This document shows, piece after piece, positions 17,699-27,666 of a stretch of 64,000 nucleotides of DNA. Within the stretch, counting starts at the first letter, position 1; every line of letters begins with the position of its first letter. Source of the DNA: Streptococcus cristatus (lineage in GTDB: Bacteria > Bacillota > Bacilli > Lactobacillales > Streptococcaceae); assembly GCF_003943465.1 (NCBI RefSeq), contig NZ_RJPR01000005.1, positions 1 through 64,000 of the forward strand, written 5' to 3'. Under the pieces are notes generated by a model. The model was not told the origin of the DNA. It did no database searches and saw only the letters and a program-made list of their open reading frames with translations. Made by a program: the position numbers and the translations under genes.

Positions 17699-20600
17699 TT
17701 ATTTGCTAAAGATTGACTGTCTGAAGTCGTCTGTCTCACGAAGATAGGCGTTGTAAATTTTCTTCTTGAGCAGGTTGACCCAGCTAGCTTCAACACGATT
17801 TGTCGCATTGGTAATGTTGCGCACATCCTCTGCGACTGCTTCATCCATCAGTTTCTGCATCTCTGCATAGGAGCGAATGGTTACTTGCTTGGTACTGCTT
17901 GGATTTCTGAGTTCGTACTCGATGGTGATTGGTTTGAGCTTGGTTAGCTGGTCAATCCGCTCTTGGTACATGGCCTTCTTGAAGGCCGCCCATGAAGCAT
18001 ATTCTCCCTTGAATACATTTTCCAAGACCTTCTGATCTGTCACCAGACCAACGTCTCTCCTGAGCCAGCCATCCCAGGTCGTCTTACCTTCCGCAGCAGC
18101 CTCTTCGGAGAATTTCCCTGAGACATAAGGGACAAAGCCTTCATGGTAGCCCTTGGCTGCCAGCAATTCATAGGCTGTACGACGGAACATGACGTCTCCC
18201 GGCGCCCCATTTGGATTGCTCAAGGCTGAGTAGATTGGCGAGAAGAGGCTGAGACTGAGGTAGCCATTACGCGGATACTGTCCGCTATCCTTATTCTCCC
18301 GACGGGTGATGACATCATTGTCAATCAGGGATTCAAAGCTGGTCAACTTCTTGATTTCCTCAGCAGTGAAGCTGCGTGTCTGGTTACCAGCATGGGTCTG
18401 CTTACCATATTTATCTGTGATATAGTAATTCTCCATCTTTCTAAACCACTGGAGCTTGGCTGTATCGCTCTGCTTGACCATCGAAGTCCCCTCTAGGTAA
18501 TCCAACGTGTAAATCATGTCAAACATACCATGGACATAGTGCTGCAAATCTGCCGCATTTTGGACACGTTCCTTAAAGTTGTAGGTATGCATCCGCGTCT
18601 TAGAGTCCTTGTCCGTCTTGAAGAGGGTATTGAGGGTAATGGTAGGCTCATTTGGACTTGGTGTAGACTGCAAGAGACCACGCGCATAGAGCTCAGCCCC
18701 CAGTCCTTCGCGGCGACCATAACCTTCAAAGTAGATAGAACCATCGGAATTATGGGTCATCTCATGGGTGTAGACGGAGTTACCATAGTCTTCTAACAAA
18801 CGAGCAGCATCAAAGTGGGTGACACTTCCCGTAGCATAAGCATTGTATCCCTTGCTTGGATACCACTTGCCGGCTGGTCCAAAGAATTCCTGCATAGCTA
18901 GTGATTTCTTGTCATTAGCTGGAGCCCAATATCGTTTACCATCCTTGTCAACCAATGAGAACCCATCGTAAACCAGAACAGAACGGAAGAGCTTGTCCTT
19001 GCTTTCAGGACTTAAAATCTTATACCAGAAATCATAGTGGTCACGCTGCCATTCAGCTGACTTTCTAACTCGGTCTTCGACATACTCAACCAATTCTGCA
19101 TCTGTTCGCACCCTGTTATTGGCATCAAGGCGATAGCGATCATAAGCCCCTATGGAGACAGTGGACATATTGGAGATAGCATAGACGCCCTTCTCAGTCA
19201 TGGTCAAGAGCGGCAGTAGCATGCCCTTGTGTTCCCAATTGTCCGCAGTAATCTTGTCGTAAACGCCGACAGAATACTTGCTCTTGCCCTCGGCTGCATC
19301 CTGAAGCTGTCTGGCTTCTGGCACATCCGACTTGGCCTCAACGATATAGGCCTTTGTATTGGTCTTGAGCCATTCGTTATTGCTCTTGTCGGGCAGGAAG
19401 AGCTGGCGATAGCTTTCCAGATAGTTGAAGAGACCGCGCTTGCCAGTTGCTTCAGAGAGCGAGTTATCGTAAGCCAGATGGTTATTCTTGACCTTGAGAT
19501 TTTCAAAACCAGACTGACCGAGTGCAATGATGGTGTCTAGCGTCGAAGCCTTATGATTACCAAAGAAATCAAACTTATAGGCCGACAAATCCTTGACATT
19601 GGTCTTGTCATAGTTGATATTATACCAACGGTTGAGATAGGTCAGACCAAGCAGGAAGGCTTCCTTATTGGCTGTAATCTTCTGAGCTACATAGTCAGCT
19701 ACAACATCGCCTTCAGTATTGATGGACTTGTCCATAGCCAGAACTTTGCGTAACTCTTCTGCTAGCTTGGTCTTGACTTGCTCAAAGGCTGTGTCCAGAT
19801 AGAGCTCATCCAGAGAAGCATCCGTATTCACACCTAAAACAGTTCGCATAGCTGGTGAGTCAAGGACAACCTTGTTCAACTCTGGTAGCACTTGATTAAG
19901 CACTCTGCTATAGTCTGATAGGAAGGCTTCTGGTGTATAAAGGAGGTCTAAACCATTCACAGCATACTCTGCGATAGCTTGATGTTTGAAGTCTCCCTTA
20001 TAGGTCAGATTTAGATAGTCAACCGTCTTATCCTCAAAGTGCAGCATCAGGCGGTTAATCGCAGTCTTGTTGCTATGGATATCGGTGATCATCTGGTCGC
20101 TCTTCATCGGAACCACATCCAGCAAATACTCTCTAGTAAGCTTGTGATTATCTGGAAGTTTATTGCCGTAGGCAACGATGGTTTCCTTATTATAGAATGG
20201 CAGGAGTTTTTCCATATTGGCATAGGCTATCAGGCGGTCTTCACGAGCATTCTTTTCCTTGCTGTAGTCAACAGTGTAGAGGTTGAGATTGCTGTCTTCT
20301 AACGTGGTTCTAATGTCTAGGCTCGCCAGTTTCTCCTCAGCCTCGTCCAAGGTTAGAGTAGATGTGACAAACTGATCATTGCCTAGAGTTTCATTTCCTT
20401 CAACGGCATAGGCTTCTCTGATACGATCATTCTTGTAATCTTGGTCGCCAGAAATGCTGTAGACATTTGTACCGCTGACATTGCTGATAACATTGTCAAT
20501 CAAGCCGTTGAAGTAATTGGAACCAACCACTCCCCCGATTTGACCGTTCTTCGTGGAATTTTGGATCTTTCCAGTCACATAAGAACGGCTGATGCGAGCA

Positions 20601-23600
20601 TTATCTTCCAAGCGACCAACCAGACCTCCGAAGCGCTGTTCGTTTGTTCGAGCACCTGCCAGAATGGTCACATCTGCCCTGCTCTGACTGAGCAAGGAAT
20701 TTCCTCCCTTGAGGTTGGCAACCAAACCGCCGACATTATAGGCCTTGTACTGCTTGTCATTGGCTTGGATAGTTCCTGTAAAGGAGCTGTTGGTGATTTG
20801 GCTATTGCTTGCAACAACGACCAAACCAGCCACTTGCGAAGCATTGCCCACTACCGACACTCTACCTTGAGCAGAAACATCCGTGATTTGCGCATTATCT
20901 GCACTACGGGCCAAGGCAGCAGAGTCATAGGTTCCGACAATATTGACCTCTTTCAGGTCCAAATTAGAAATAGAGGAACCGCTCTTGAGGTTTTCAAACA
21001 AAGGTTTGGCTAGATTATAAATCGCATACTGCTTGCCATTGTGATTACCAGTCAGACTGCCTGTGAAGTTTCCTCGGAGATAGACATAATCCGCAGGTGC
21101 CAGACTGACCTCGCTCGCATCCAAATCGGCTCCTAGAACAAAGTTGCCAGCCATATTTTTCTTCATGGCATCTACCAAACCAGCAAAGCTCGTGTAGACA
21201 TTTTGCTGACTAGGCACTGCCCTGCTGATATAGAAGTCATAGCCAGACTTGTAGCCTGTTTCGCCCTCTTGCACTAGCTCAGGCAGAGAGACCCTTACCT
21301 TGTAGACAGCCTTGCCATCCTTCTGGCCTTCTGCCATGCTGTGAACCGGCAGGAGCATTTCCTTAGATTCACTTGATTTGACTTTGACAAAGTAGGTAGA
21401 CAGGTTCGTAGGTATAGCGCTCATGGAAACGACACGCTTGAACTGATCCTTTTCTTTTCTGTAAAACTCTGCCGAATCAATATCGCGGAAGGCAATCTTC
21501 TTGTATTGCAACTCAAAGTTGCGGCTATCTTTTTCAAGGTCAGTCAGGCTGCCAGCATCAAGCTCATAAGTCAGCTTGGTTTTCAAAGTATAGCCTGTAT
21601 AGTAGTCTAAATCGTCAATCTTCAGACTTCCTGCCACATTGGCAATCGGAAGCGAGCGAACAAGCTGGTCTCCCTTGTACAATTCAGCTGTCGCTGAGCG
21701 CAAGGATTTTGTCTTGTCTTCCAAGCTGTATTGAACCGTGACCGACTTGTCCTCTGGATTTTCTGTCAGACTTAAGATCGAAAATGTCGGCTTGACCTTA
21801 GGCACACCATTTAGAGCCGTCTTGCTTGCTGTCAGGCTGGCAAAAGCTTGATTGATCTGCACTTGTGTGGCGGTTTGATTATTCAGAATTCCCTCTGCCT
21901 TGGCCAATTCGTTTGTATAGGCTGCTTTCTTATCTGCATCAGCATTCTTGTATTGGACAGTCGTCTGCACTGTGCTGCCCAAATCATATTCATTCCGCAA
22001 GCGTGTTTTGTCTACTTCAAGCCCCTGTAACTGAGCCTTGGCTTGATTGATTTGGTCCACCAGCTGATTGACTTCTGCTTGGCTGGCTTGTGACTGATTG
22101 AGAAGCGTATGACCTGCCGCCAAAGCAGTATCATAAGCTGCTTGGCGACTTTGACTATCGTTAAAATAACGAGCCTGAGCCTTGATTTGCTCTGCTTCTG
22201 TCAGTAAATCATGAAGCGAAATCAAATCGAACTCTTTCAAGGCTTCCACTTGCGGTGCATCGCTTGGTACCATGTGCGGTTTTATTGTGCCAACTTTGAC
22301 AAGCTGAGCAACTGCTGCCCGCGTTTCCTCATTGGACAACTCTTGACGGTCAATTTCCTGACCGTTGGAAGTATAAACTCTAGTCTTGATTGTTCGTTCG
22401 CCCTGAACACCTTGAGTGACGATGTGACGAGCGCCACGAACTAGCTCATCTGTTTCTTCCTCTCGCGTAGTGAAATCGATTTTCTCTACTCGCGTTTCAT
22501 CCCTATAAGTCAGCGGATACTCTGGGAGGGCAGATGCTTGAGGGGCGGTGCTCGGTACCATATGTGGCTTGGCCGTGCCAATTTTGACAACTTGCGGAAC
22601 TGGGGCTAGAGTTTCCTCATTGGACAGCTCTTGACGGGCAATCTCTTGACCGTTGGAGGTATAAACTCGAGTCTTGATGGTACGTTCGCCCTGAACACCT
22701 GGAGTGACGATGTGGCGGGCACCTTGGACAAGTTCATCCGTTTCTTCCTCTCGAGTGGTGAAGTCGATTTTCTCTACTTGCGTTTCATCCTTATAGGTCA
22801 GCGGATATTCTGATAAAGCGGGCTCTTGCAGCGCAGTGCTCGGTACCATATGTGGCTTGGCGGTGCCAATTTTGACAACTTGCGTAACTGGGATTAGCGT
22901 TTCCTCGTTGGACAGTTCCTGACGGGCAAGTTCTTGGCCGTTGGAGCTATAGACACGAGTCTTGATGGTACGTTCGCCCTGAACACCTGGAATGACGATG
23001 TGGCGGGCACCTTGGACAAGCTCATCTGTTTCTTCTTCACGTGTGGTAAAGTCGATTTTCTCTACTCGAGTTTCATCCGTATAAGTCAGCGGATATTCTG
23101 GGAGGGCAGATGCTTGCGGCGCAGTGCTCGGTACCATATGTGGCTTGGCCGTGCCAACTTTGACAACTTGCGTAACTGGGGCTAGCGTTTCCTCGTTGGA
23201 CAGTTCTTGGCGGGCAATCTCTTGTCCGTTGGAGGTATAAACTCTAATCTTGATGGTACGTTCGCCCTGCACACCTGGAGTGCCGATGTGGCGGGCACCT
23301 TGGACAAGTTCATCCGTTTCTTCCTCTCGCGTGGTGAAATCGATTTTCTCTACTCGAGTTTCATCCCTATAGGCCAGCGGATACTCTGGGAGGGCAGATG
23401 CTTGCGGCGCAGTGCTCGGTACCATATGTGGCTTGGCCGTGCCAATTTTGACAACTTGTGTGACTGGAGCTAAAGTTTCCTCATTGGACAACTCTTGGCG
23501 AGCTAATTCTTGACCATTGGAAGTATAAACTCGAGTCTTGATCGTACGTTCACCCTGCACACCTGGAGTGACGATTTGGCGGGCGTCCTGAGGTAGCTCA

Positions 23601-26410
23601 TCAGTATACTGTTCCTCAATGTTAAAAGCAATCTTCTCCACACGAGTTTCATCCTTTGCAACCAACTCTAACTCAGGGACTTCATGCACGGGAGCACTAG
23701 CGGGAACGGTGCCATAGCCAGTTAACTCAGGCTTCTCGTGCACAGGAGCACTATCTGGAACGGCGCCATAATTAGTGAGCTCTGGTTTCTCATGTACGGG
23801 AGCTGTATCTGGGACCGTGCCATAACTAGTAAGCTCGGGAACTTCGTGCACAGGAGCGGTATCGGGTACCGTACCATAACCAGTGAACTCAGGCTTCTCG
23901 TGCACGGGGGCACTAGCGGGAACTGTACCATAATCAGTTAATTTTGGTTTCTCGTGCACGGGAGCAGTGTCGGGAACCGTGCCATAATCAGTTAACTCGG
24001 GTTTCTCGTGCACGGGGGCGGTATCGAGTACCGTACCATAATCAGACAACTCAGGCTTCTCGTGCACAGGAGCACTATCTGGAACGGTGCCATAATCAGT
24101 TAACTCAGGTTTCTCGTGCACAGGAGCGGTATCGGGGACCGTGCCATAGCCAGTTAACTCAGGGACTTCGTGCACGGGAGCGCTATCTGGAACGGTGCCA
24201 TAGCCAGTTAACTCGAGTTTCTCGTGCACGGGGGCTGTATCGGGGACCGTACCATAACCAGACAACTCAGGCTTCTCGTGCACAGGAGCACTATCTGGAA
24301 CGGTGCCATAATCAGCTAACTCAGGCTTCTCGTGCACGGGGGCACTAGCGGGAACGGTGCTATAGCCAGTTAACTCGGATTTCTCGTGCACGGGGGCTGT
24401 ATCAGGGACCGCACCATACGCAGTGAACTCAGGGACTTCATGCACGAGAGCAGTATCGGGAACGGTGCCATAGCTAGTTAACTCGGGCTTCTCGTGCACA
24501 GGAGCGGTATCGGGGACCGTACCATAACTAGATAGCTCAGGCTTCTCGTGCACGGGAGCACTAGCGGGAACCGTACCATAACCAGGCAACTCGGGAAGCT
24601 CATGAACCGGGGCGCTATCAGGGACTGTGCCATAACTAGTAAGCTCGGGAACCTCATGCACAGGAGCGGTATCGGGGACCATGCCATAGCTAGTTAACTC
24701 AGGGACTTCATGCACGGGAGCGCTATTCGGAACGGTGCCATAGCCAGTTAACTCGGGTTTCTCATGGACTGGAGCAGTATCGGGAACGGTGCCATAATTA
24801 GTGAGCTCAGGAACTTCATGAACGGGAGCGCTAGCTGGAACGGTGCCATAGCCAGTGAACTCGGGTTTCTCATGCACAGGAGCGCTATCTGGAACAGTGC
24901 CATAATCAGTTAACTCAGGAACTTCATGCACAGGAGCATTAGCGGGAACCATACCATACTCATTTAACTCGGGAACTTCGTGCACAGGAGCATTAGCAGG
25001 AACAGTGCCATAATTAGTGAGCTCAGGTTTCTCATGTATGGGAGCGGTATCTGGGACCGTGCCATAGCCAGTTAACGCGGGAACCTCGTGCACGGGGGCG
25101 GTATCTGGAACGGTGCCATAGCCAGGCAACTCGGGTACCTCGTGTACGGGAGCTACATCTGGTACGGTGCCATAGCCAGGCAACTCGGGTACCTCATGAA
25201 CCGGAGCGCTATCCGGAACTGTACCATATCCAGACAACTCGGGTTTCTCGTGCACGGGAGCAGTATCGGGAACCGTGCCATAACTAGTGAGCTCATGTAC
25301 TTCATGGATTGGAGCTTCTTTAGGAACTGCCTTATTTGCTGCAGTTCCAAGTAAAACAACTTCTGAAACAGGTTCAGTGGTTACTTGATCGGAAATCTGC
25401 TTGCTCTCTACGACTTTTCCCTCAACACTATAGTGGCGTGTTACGATCTTGCGAGTCCCTGGAATGCCCGCGCGGATCACTCGAGATTGTCCTTCGGCTA
25501 AGTCATCTGAATACTGATATTCCGTTTTATAGGGAATTTCTTTGGTCTGGGTCCTTGTTTGACTTGTAAATTGCAGTTCTGGTCGCTCATGAACTGGCGT
25601 TTGACGAGCAAATTGTCCTTCTTTAGCAGCAATCTCCTCCCTTTCCTTCTCGGAGAGATAGTCTCCGCCAGCAGGCTGCGCCTCTTTCGGAGCTTCAGTA
25701 TGCTTAGGGCGACTTGCTAAATCTTTCAACTGTTGATCAGGCTGACTAGCTGAGGCTTCCTTTTGAAGAGCTGGCAGCTGAGAATTTCCTCTTTGAGGCA
25801 GTTGATGCTGCGCTTCTTTTTTAAGGTAACCAATATACTGGTAGCCAGCAATTTTCAATGGTTCTGGCAACTGATCGCCAACGGCCAAAGTCAGACTTTG
25901 ATTATAGGCAGCCAAATCCGTACTGCTGACTGCCAAAACAGAAGCTGGCAGAAGCACAGAACCCAAGCCTGTCACAAGCAAAATAGAAGACAGATATCTC
26001 TTGCCATTTTTCCCTCGTGCCAGCACTAAAACAACCAAGGCCAGTCCTGTAGCTGCAAAAGCTGCTCCCAAAATGCCTGACTCGCCTGTCTTAGGGAGCT
26101 TCCCTGACAAGCTTTCCTGACTTGTCGGACGGTAAACCAAATAATAAGCGTCCGAATTTTCTTCCGCAAATTTGGGAAGTTCCTTCACAATAGCAGCTTT
26201 TTCAGCCTCAGTTAGATCGCTCTCCACCACATAGTGGTACTGAACGACGGTAGACTGATTGGCAGATACTTCCGCTGCCTCGACAGAGTTGACACCTCCT
26301 CCCATTGTCGTACACAAAAAGAAGCTTCCGATAGTAGCGGAAACTAGACCTACAGACAGCTTTCTAAAAGAATAGCGCTGGTATATGTCACCAGTGACTC
26401 TTTTTTTCAT
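17699..26410 (-). CDS. Giant M26-family surface zinc metalloprotease (IgA1 protease/ZmpB family)
   Basis: 2903 residues. Order: YSIRK-like signal (YSFRKLSVGLVSA, 13-25); sortase motif LPKTG at 105-109 followed by membrane segments, the unusual N-terminal anchor of streptococcal M26 enzymes; a G5 domain (about 270-355); thirty 18-residue VPDTAPVHEKPELTGYGT-type repeats (362-901); five tandem G5 domains of 96 residues (about 916-1395); a FIVAR-like helical segment (about 1400-1540); a GLUG-type beta repeat region (about 1750-1900); then the peptidase with HEMTH at 2549-2553 and a downstream glutamate in REGLGAE as third zinc ligand. M26 enzymes cleave human IgA1 or other host proteins; the motif context (SIYFEGYGRREGLGAE) reminds me more of ZmpB than of Iga, so I leave the substrate open. 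Start ATG 26410. Confidence 0.93.
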   Translation of the reverse strand: MKKRVTGDIYQRYSFRKLSVGLVSATIGSFFLCTTMGGGVNSVEAAEVSANQSTVVQYHYVVESDLTEAEKAAIVKELPKFAEENSDAYYLVYRPTSQESLSGKLPKTGESGILGAAFAATGLALVVLVLARGKNGKRYLSSILLVTGLGSVLLPASVLAVSSTDLAAYNQSLTLAVGDQLPEPLKIAGYQYIGYLKKEAQHQLPQRGNSQLPALQKEASASQPDQQLKDLASRPKHTEAPKEAQPAGGDYLSEKEREEIAAKEGQFARQTPVHERPELQFTSQTRTQTKEIPYKTEYQYSDDLAEGQSRVIRAGIPGTRKIVTRHYSVEGKVVESKQISDQVTTEPVSEVVLLGTAANKAVPKEAPIHEVHELTSYGTVPDTAPVHEKPELSGYGTVPDSAPVHEVPELPGYGTVPDVAPVHEVPELPGYGTVPDTAPVHEVPALTGYGTVPDTAPIHEKPELTNYGTVPANAPVHEVPELNEYGMVPANAPVHEVPELTDYGTVPDSAPVHEKPEFTGYGTVPASAPVHEVPELTNYGTVPDTAPVHEKPELTGYGTVPNSAPVHEVPELTSYGMVPDTAPVHEVPELTSYGTVPDSAPVHELPELPGYGTVPASAPVHEKPELSSYGTVPDTAPVHEKPELTSYGTVPDTALVHEVPEFTAYGAVPDTAPVHEKSELTGYSTVPASAPVHEKPELADYGTVPDSAPVHEKPELSGYGTVPDTAPVHEKLELTGYGTVPDSAPVHEVPELTGYGTVPDTAPVHEKPELTDYGTVPDSAPVHEKPELSDYGTVLDTAPVHEKPELTDYGTVPDTAPVHEKPKLTDYGTVPASAPVHEKPEFTGYGTVPDTAPVHEVPELTSYGTVPDTAPVHEKPELTNYGAVPDSAPVHEKPELTGYGTVPASAPVHEVPELELVAKDETRVEKIAFNIEEQYTDELPQDARQIVTPGVQGERTIKTRVYTSNGQELARQELSNEETLAPVTQVVKIGTAKPHMVPSTAPQASALPEYPLAYRDETRVEKIDFTTREEETDELVQGARHIGTPGVQGERTIKIRVYTSNGQEIARQELSNEETLAPVTQVVKVGTAKPHMVPSTAPQASALPEYPLTYTDETRVEKIDFTTREEETDELVQGARHIVIPGVQGERTIKTRVYSSNGQELARQELSNEETLIPVTQVVKIGTAKPHMVPSTALQEPALSEYPLTYKDETQVEKIDFTTREEETDELVQGARHIVTPGVQGERTIKTRVYTSNGQEIARQELSNEETLAPVPQVVKIGTAKPHMVPSTAPQASALPEYPLTYRDETRVEKIDFTTREEETDELVRGARHIVTQGVQGERTIKTRVYTSNGQEIDRQELSNEETRAAVAQLVKVGTIKPHMVPSDAPQVEALKEFDLISLHDLLTEAEQIKAQARYFNDSQSRQAAYDTALAAGHTLLNQSQASQAEVNQLVDQINQAKAQLQGLEVDKTRLRNEYDLGSTVQTTVQYKNADADKKAAYTNELAKAEGILNNQTATQVQINQAFASLTASKTALNGVPKVKPTFSILSLTENPEDKSVTVQYSLEDKTKSLRSATAELYKGDQLVRSLPIANVAGSLKIDDLDYYTGYTLKTKLTYELDAGSLTDLEKDSRNFELQYKKIAFRDIDSAEFYRKEKDQFKRVVSMSAIPTNLSTYFVKVKSSESKEMLLPVHSMAEGQKDGKAVYKVRVSLPELVQEGETGYKSGYDFYISRAVPSQQNVYTSFAGLVDAMKKNMAGNFVLGADLDASEVSLAPADYVYLRGNFTGSLTGNHNGKQYAIYNLAKPLFENLKSGSSISNLDLKEVNIVGTYDSAALARSADNAQITDVSAQGRVSVVGNASQVAGLVVVASNSQITNSSFTGTIQANDKQYKAYNVGGLVANLKGGNSLLSQSRADVTILAGARTNEQRFGGLVGRLEDNARISRSYVTGKIQNSTKNGQIGGVVGSNYFNGLIDNVISNVSGTNVYSISGDQDYKNDRIREAYAVEGNETLGNDQFVTSTLTLDEAEEKLASLDIRTTLEDSNLNLYTVDYSKEKNAREDRLIAYANMEKLLPFYNKETIVAYGNKLPDNHKLTREYLLDVVPMKSDQMITDIHSNKTAINRLMLHFEDKTVDYLNLTYKGDFKHQAIAEYAVNGLDLLYTPEAFLSDYSRVLNQVLPELNKVVLDSPAMRTVLGVNTDASLDELYLDTAFEQVKTKLAEELRKVLAMDKSINTEGDVVADYVAQKITANKEAFLLGLTYLNRWYNINYDKTNVKDLSAYKFDFFGNHKASTLDTIIALGQSGFENLKVKNNHLAYDNSLSEATGKRGLFNYLESYRQLFLPDKSNNEWLKTNTKAYIVEAKSDVPEARQLQDAAEGKSKYSVGVYDKITADNWEHKGMLLPLLTMTEKGVYAISNMSTVSIGAYDRYRLDANNRVRTDAELVEYVEDRVRKSAEWQRDHYDFWYKILSPESKDKLFRSVLVYDGFSLVDKDGKRYWAPANDKKSLAMQEFFGPAGKWYPSKGYNAYATGSVTHFDAARLLEDYGNSVYTHEMTHNSDGSIYFEGYGRREGLGAELYARGLLQSTPSPNEPTITLNTLFKTDKDSKTRMHTYNFKERVQNAADLQHYVHGMFDMIYTLDYLEGTSMVKQSDTAKLQWFRKMENYYITDKYGKQTHAGNQTRSFTAEEIKKLTSFESLIDNDVITRRENKDSGQYPRNGYLSLSLFSPIYSALSNPNGAPGDVMFRRTAYELLAAKGYHEGFVPYVSGKFSEEAAAEGKTTWDGWLRRDVGLVTDQKVLENVFKGEYASWAAFKKAMYQERIDQLTKLKPITIEYELRNPSSTKQVTIRSYAEMQKLMDEAVAEDVRNITNATNRVEASWVNLLKKKIYNAYLRETDDFRQSIFSK
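22226..23665 (-). repeat. Five tandem 288-bp repeats encoding G5 domains
   Basis: Blocks DETRVEKIDFTTREEETDEL ... KPHMVPSTAP recur every 96 codons. The DNA words ggtaccatatgtggcttggc recur near 22554, 22842, 23130 and 23418 (288-base steps). Copies 2-4 are the most alike, which suggests recent unequal exchange. G5 domains are associated with adhesion and N-acetylglucosamine-containing glycans. Confidence 0.9.
23708..25327 (-). repeat. Thirty 54-bp tandem repeats in the M26 protease gene
   Basis: Thirty full 18-codon units of the form VP-[DA]-[TSN]-APVHE-[KV]-PEL-x-x-YGT follow each other without a gap (residues 362-901), plus a partial thirty-first. Units differ at positions 3-4, 10 and 14-15, while VPxxAPVHE and YGT are nearly fixed. 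It is a proline- and histidine-bearing stalk. Confidence 0.95.
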
Positions 26411-26446
26411 AAAATTCCCTTTTCTTCATATAATAAACTAATAAAA

Positions 26447-26475
26447 ATTTTACTGGATTTTACTCTAAATTGCAA
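26447..26475 (-). promoter_or_regulatory. Promoter of the M26 protease gene
   Basis: Minus strand: TTGCAA (26470-26475), 17 bases, TAAAAT (26447-26452), about 35 bases before the ATG. Confidence 0.6.
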
Positions 26476-26589
26476 TCCCTTAGCCTTATAAAATACTTTT
26501 CTTGCAGTTGTCGAGAAGAAGAGGAACGTTTTATTTTTAGCGAACAGCAAAAAGCAGATTCTCTGGGAGAGAACCTACTGTGTTACAGA

Positions 26590-27666
26590 TCATCCAAGCC
26601 CCAATTCCAACTCAAAGAGGCCATACTCATGCTTGTCTCCTTGCAATTCTGCTGCATAGTGGCGCGTGACGGTATTTTGGTGAATCAGGGCACCGATAGC
26701 CGAGGCTTGCCGTTTCTGCGCCTCTTTAAAAATCGGATAGGCCAAGGCAGAGCCCAACCCCAAGAATTCTTCATCTACTCCTAGATACATAATCGTATAA
26801 CGTTTAGCAAAGCGCTTGGTCCAGAAAAGCTTGGCTAGGTTGAGAGGAGTCAGCTTTTTATAAACCAAAGAGCCATAGTCCGGCATGGCAATCAGGAAGC
26901 CAACTAACTTGCCCTCCTTATAGGCCAGCTTAACCATGGAAAAATCAAGAATATACTGGTATTTTTGAAAAATCTGACTGAACTGCTGACTGGAAATTGA
27001 CCGATAAATCGGAAAATCTTGATAGAGGCGATTGAGGAGCTCAAAAACCTGCAGCGAAGCTTCTTCCCAGTCCTTCTTTTTGGGCGAGCAAATGATGAAA
27101 CCCGCTTCTTCAAAAGACTCAAAGCGATGAGCCAACTTGTCCTGATGAGTTTGATTGCTGACCTTGGGATAAAAATTGGACAGATAGCGCTCCTTGAGCT
27201 CAAAACCAGCAGCCTGCCACAGCTGAGGATAATAGGCTGGATTATGAGGCTCCCCTGTAAAAGGGGGCTCCTCTGTTCCAGTCAGCTGCATTCGATAACC
27301 CAGCCAAAAACTTGCCTGTACGGGACCGATTATCTTAATCGCTCCGAGACTGCGAGCAAAACCTGCTAAATGCTCGATAAAAGCAGATGCAAGCTGTTGG
27401 TCGTTGATTGATTCGAAAAATCCTAAGTAAGCAGCCTCATCATCTGAATAAAAGGTCAGAAGTCCGCGAATACAAGGCTGACTGTTCATATAGCCAACAA
27501 AGGCATAGGTTTCTAGGTCAGAACTCAGCGGGTGACTGCCTTCAATCAAAGCCAGCTCTTCCTCTGCCGACTGCATGAGGAGGTCTGGCTGGTAAATCTG
27601 CTTGGGCAGAGCTAGAAAATCGGCCAGCTCTGCAGTATTGGGTTTGACAGGTTTAATTTGCAGCAT
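26590..27666 (-). CDS. GNAT-type acyltransferase-like protein of the lipid operon
   Basis: This 358-residue soluble protein appears to hold two GNAT-like folds. The N-terminal half has the acceptor-type segment IIGPVQASFWLGYRM (about 115-129). The C-terminal half has YTIMYLGVDEEFLGLGSALAY (about 290-310), which fits the acyl-CoA binding loop region. Similar proteins sit in bacterial lipid gene clusters, but I do not know a defined reaction; transfer of an acyl group to an amine or hydroxyl of a lipid precursor is an inference from context. Last gene of the operon; its ATG 27666 overlaps the end of the dikinase gene by 14 bases. No clear terminator before the protease promoter region. Confidence 0.65.
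   Translation of the reverse strand: MLQIKPVKPNTAELADFLALPKQIYQPDLLMQSAEEELALIEGSHPLSSDLETYAFVGYMNSQPCIRGLLTFYSDDEAAYLGFFESINDQQLASAFIEHLAGFARSLGAIKIIGPVQASFWLGYRMQLTGTEEPPFTGEPHNPAYYPQLWQAAGFELKERYLSNFYPKVSNQTHQDKLAHRFESFEEAGFIICSPKKKDWEEASLQVFELLNRLYQDFPIYRSISSQQFSQIFQKYQYILDFSMVKLAYKEGKLVGFLIAMPDYGSLVYKKLTPLNLAKLFWTKRFAKRYTIMYLGVDEEFLGLGSALAYPIFKEAQKRQASAIGALIHQNTVTRHYAAELQGDKHEYGLFELELGLG

Noticed and set aside
20441..21013. A 190-codon plus-strand frame inside the M26 protease gene
   Set aside because: It mirrors the GLUG-like repeat region and has no start signal.
23708..25327. CRISPR array
   Set aside because: The 54-bp units are adjacent with no spacers, all are in one open frame, and they encode protein repeats.
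23738..25354. Several plus-strand open frames of 67-134 codons across the 18-residue repeat region
   Set aside because: They are mirror frames of the 54-bp repeats: a repeat length divisible by three keeps any stop-free frame open. The peptides are arginine-rich and periodic, without ribosome-binding sites.
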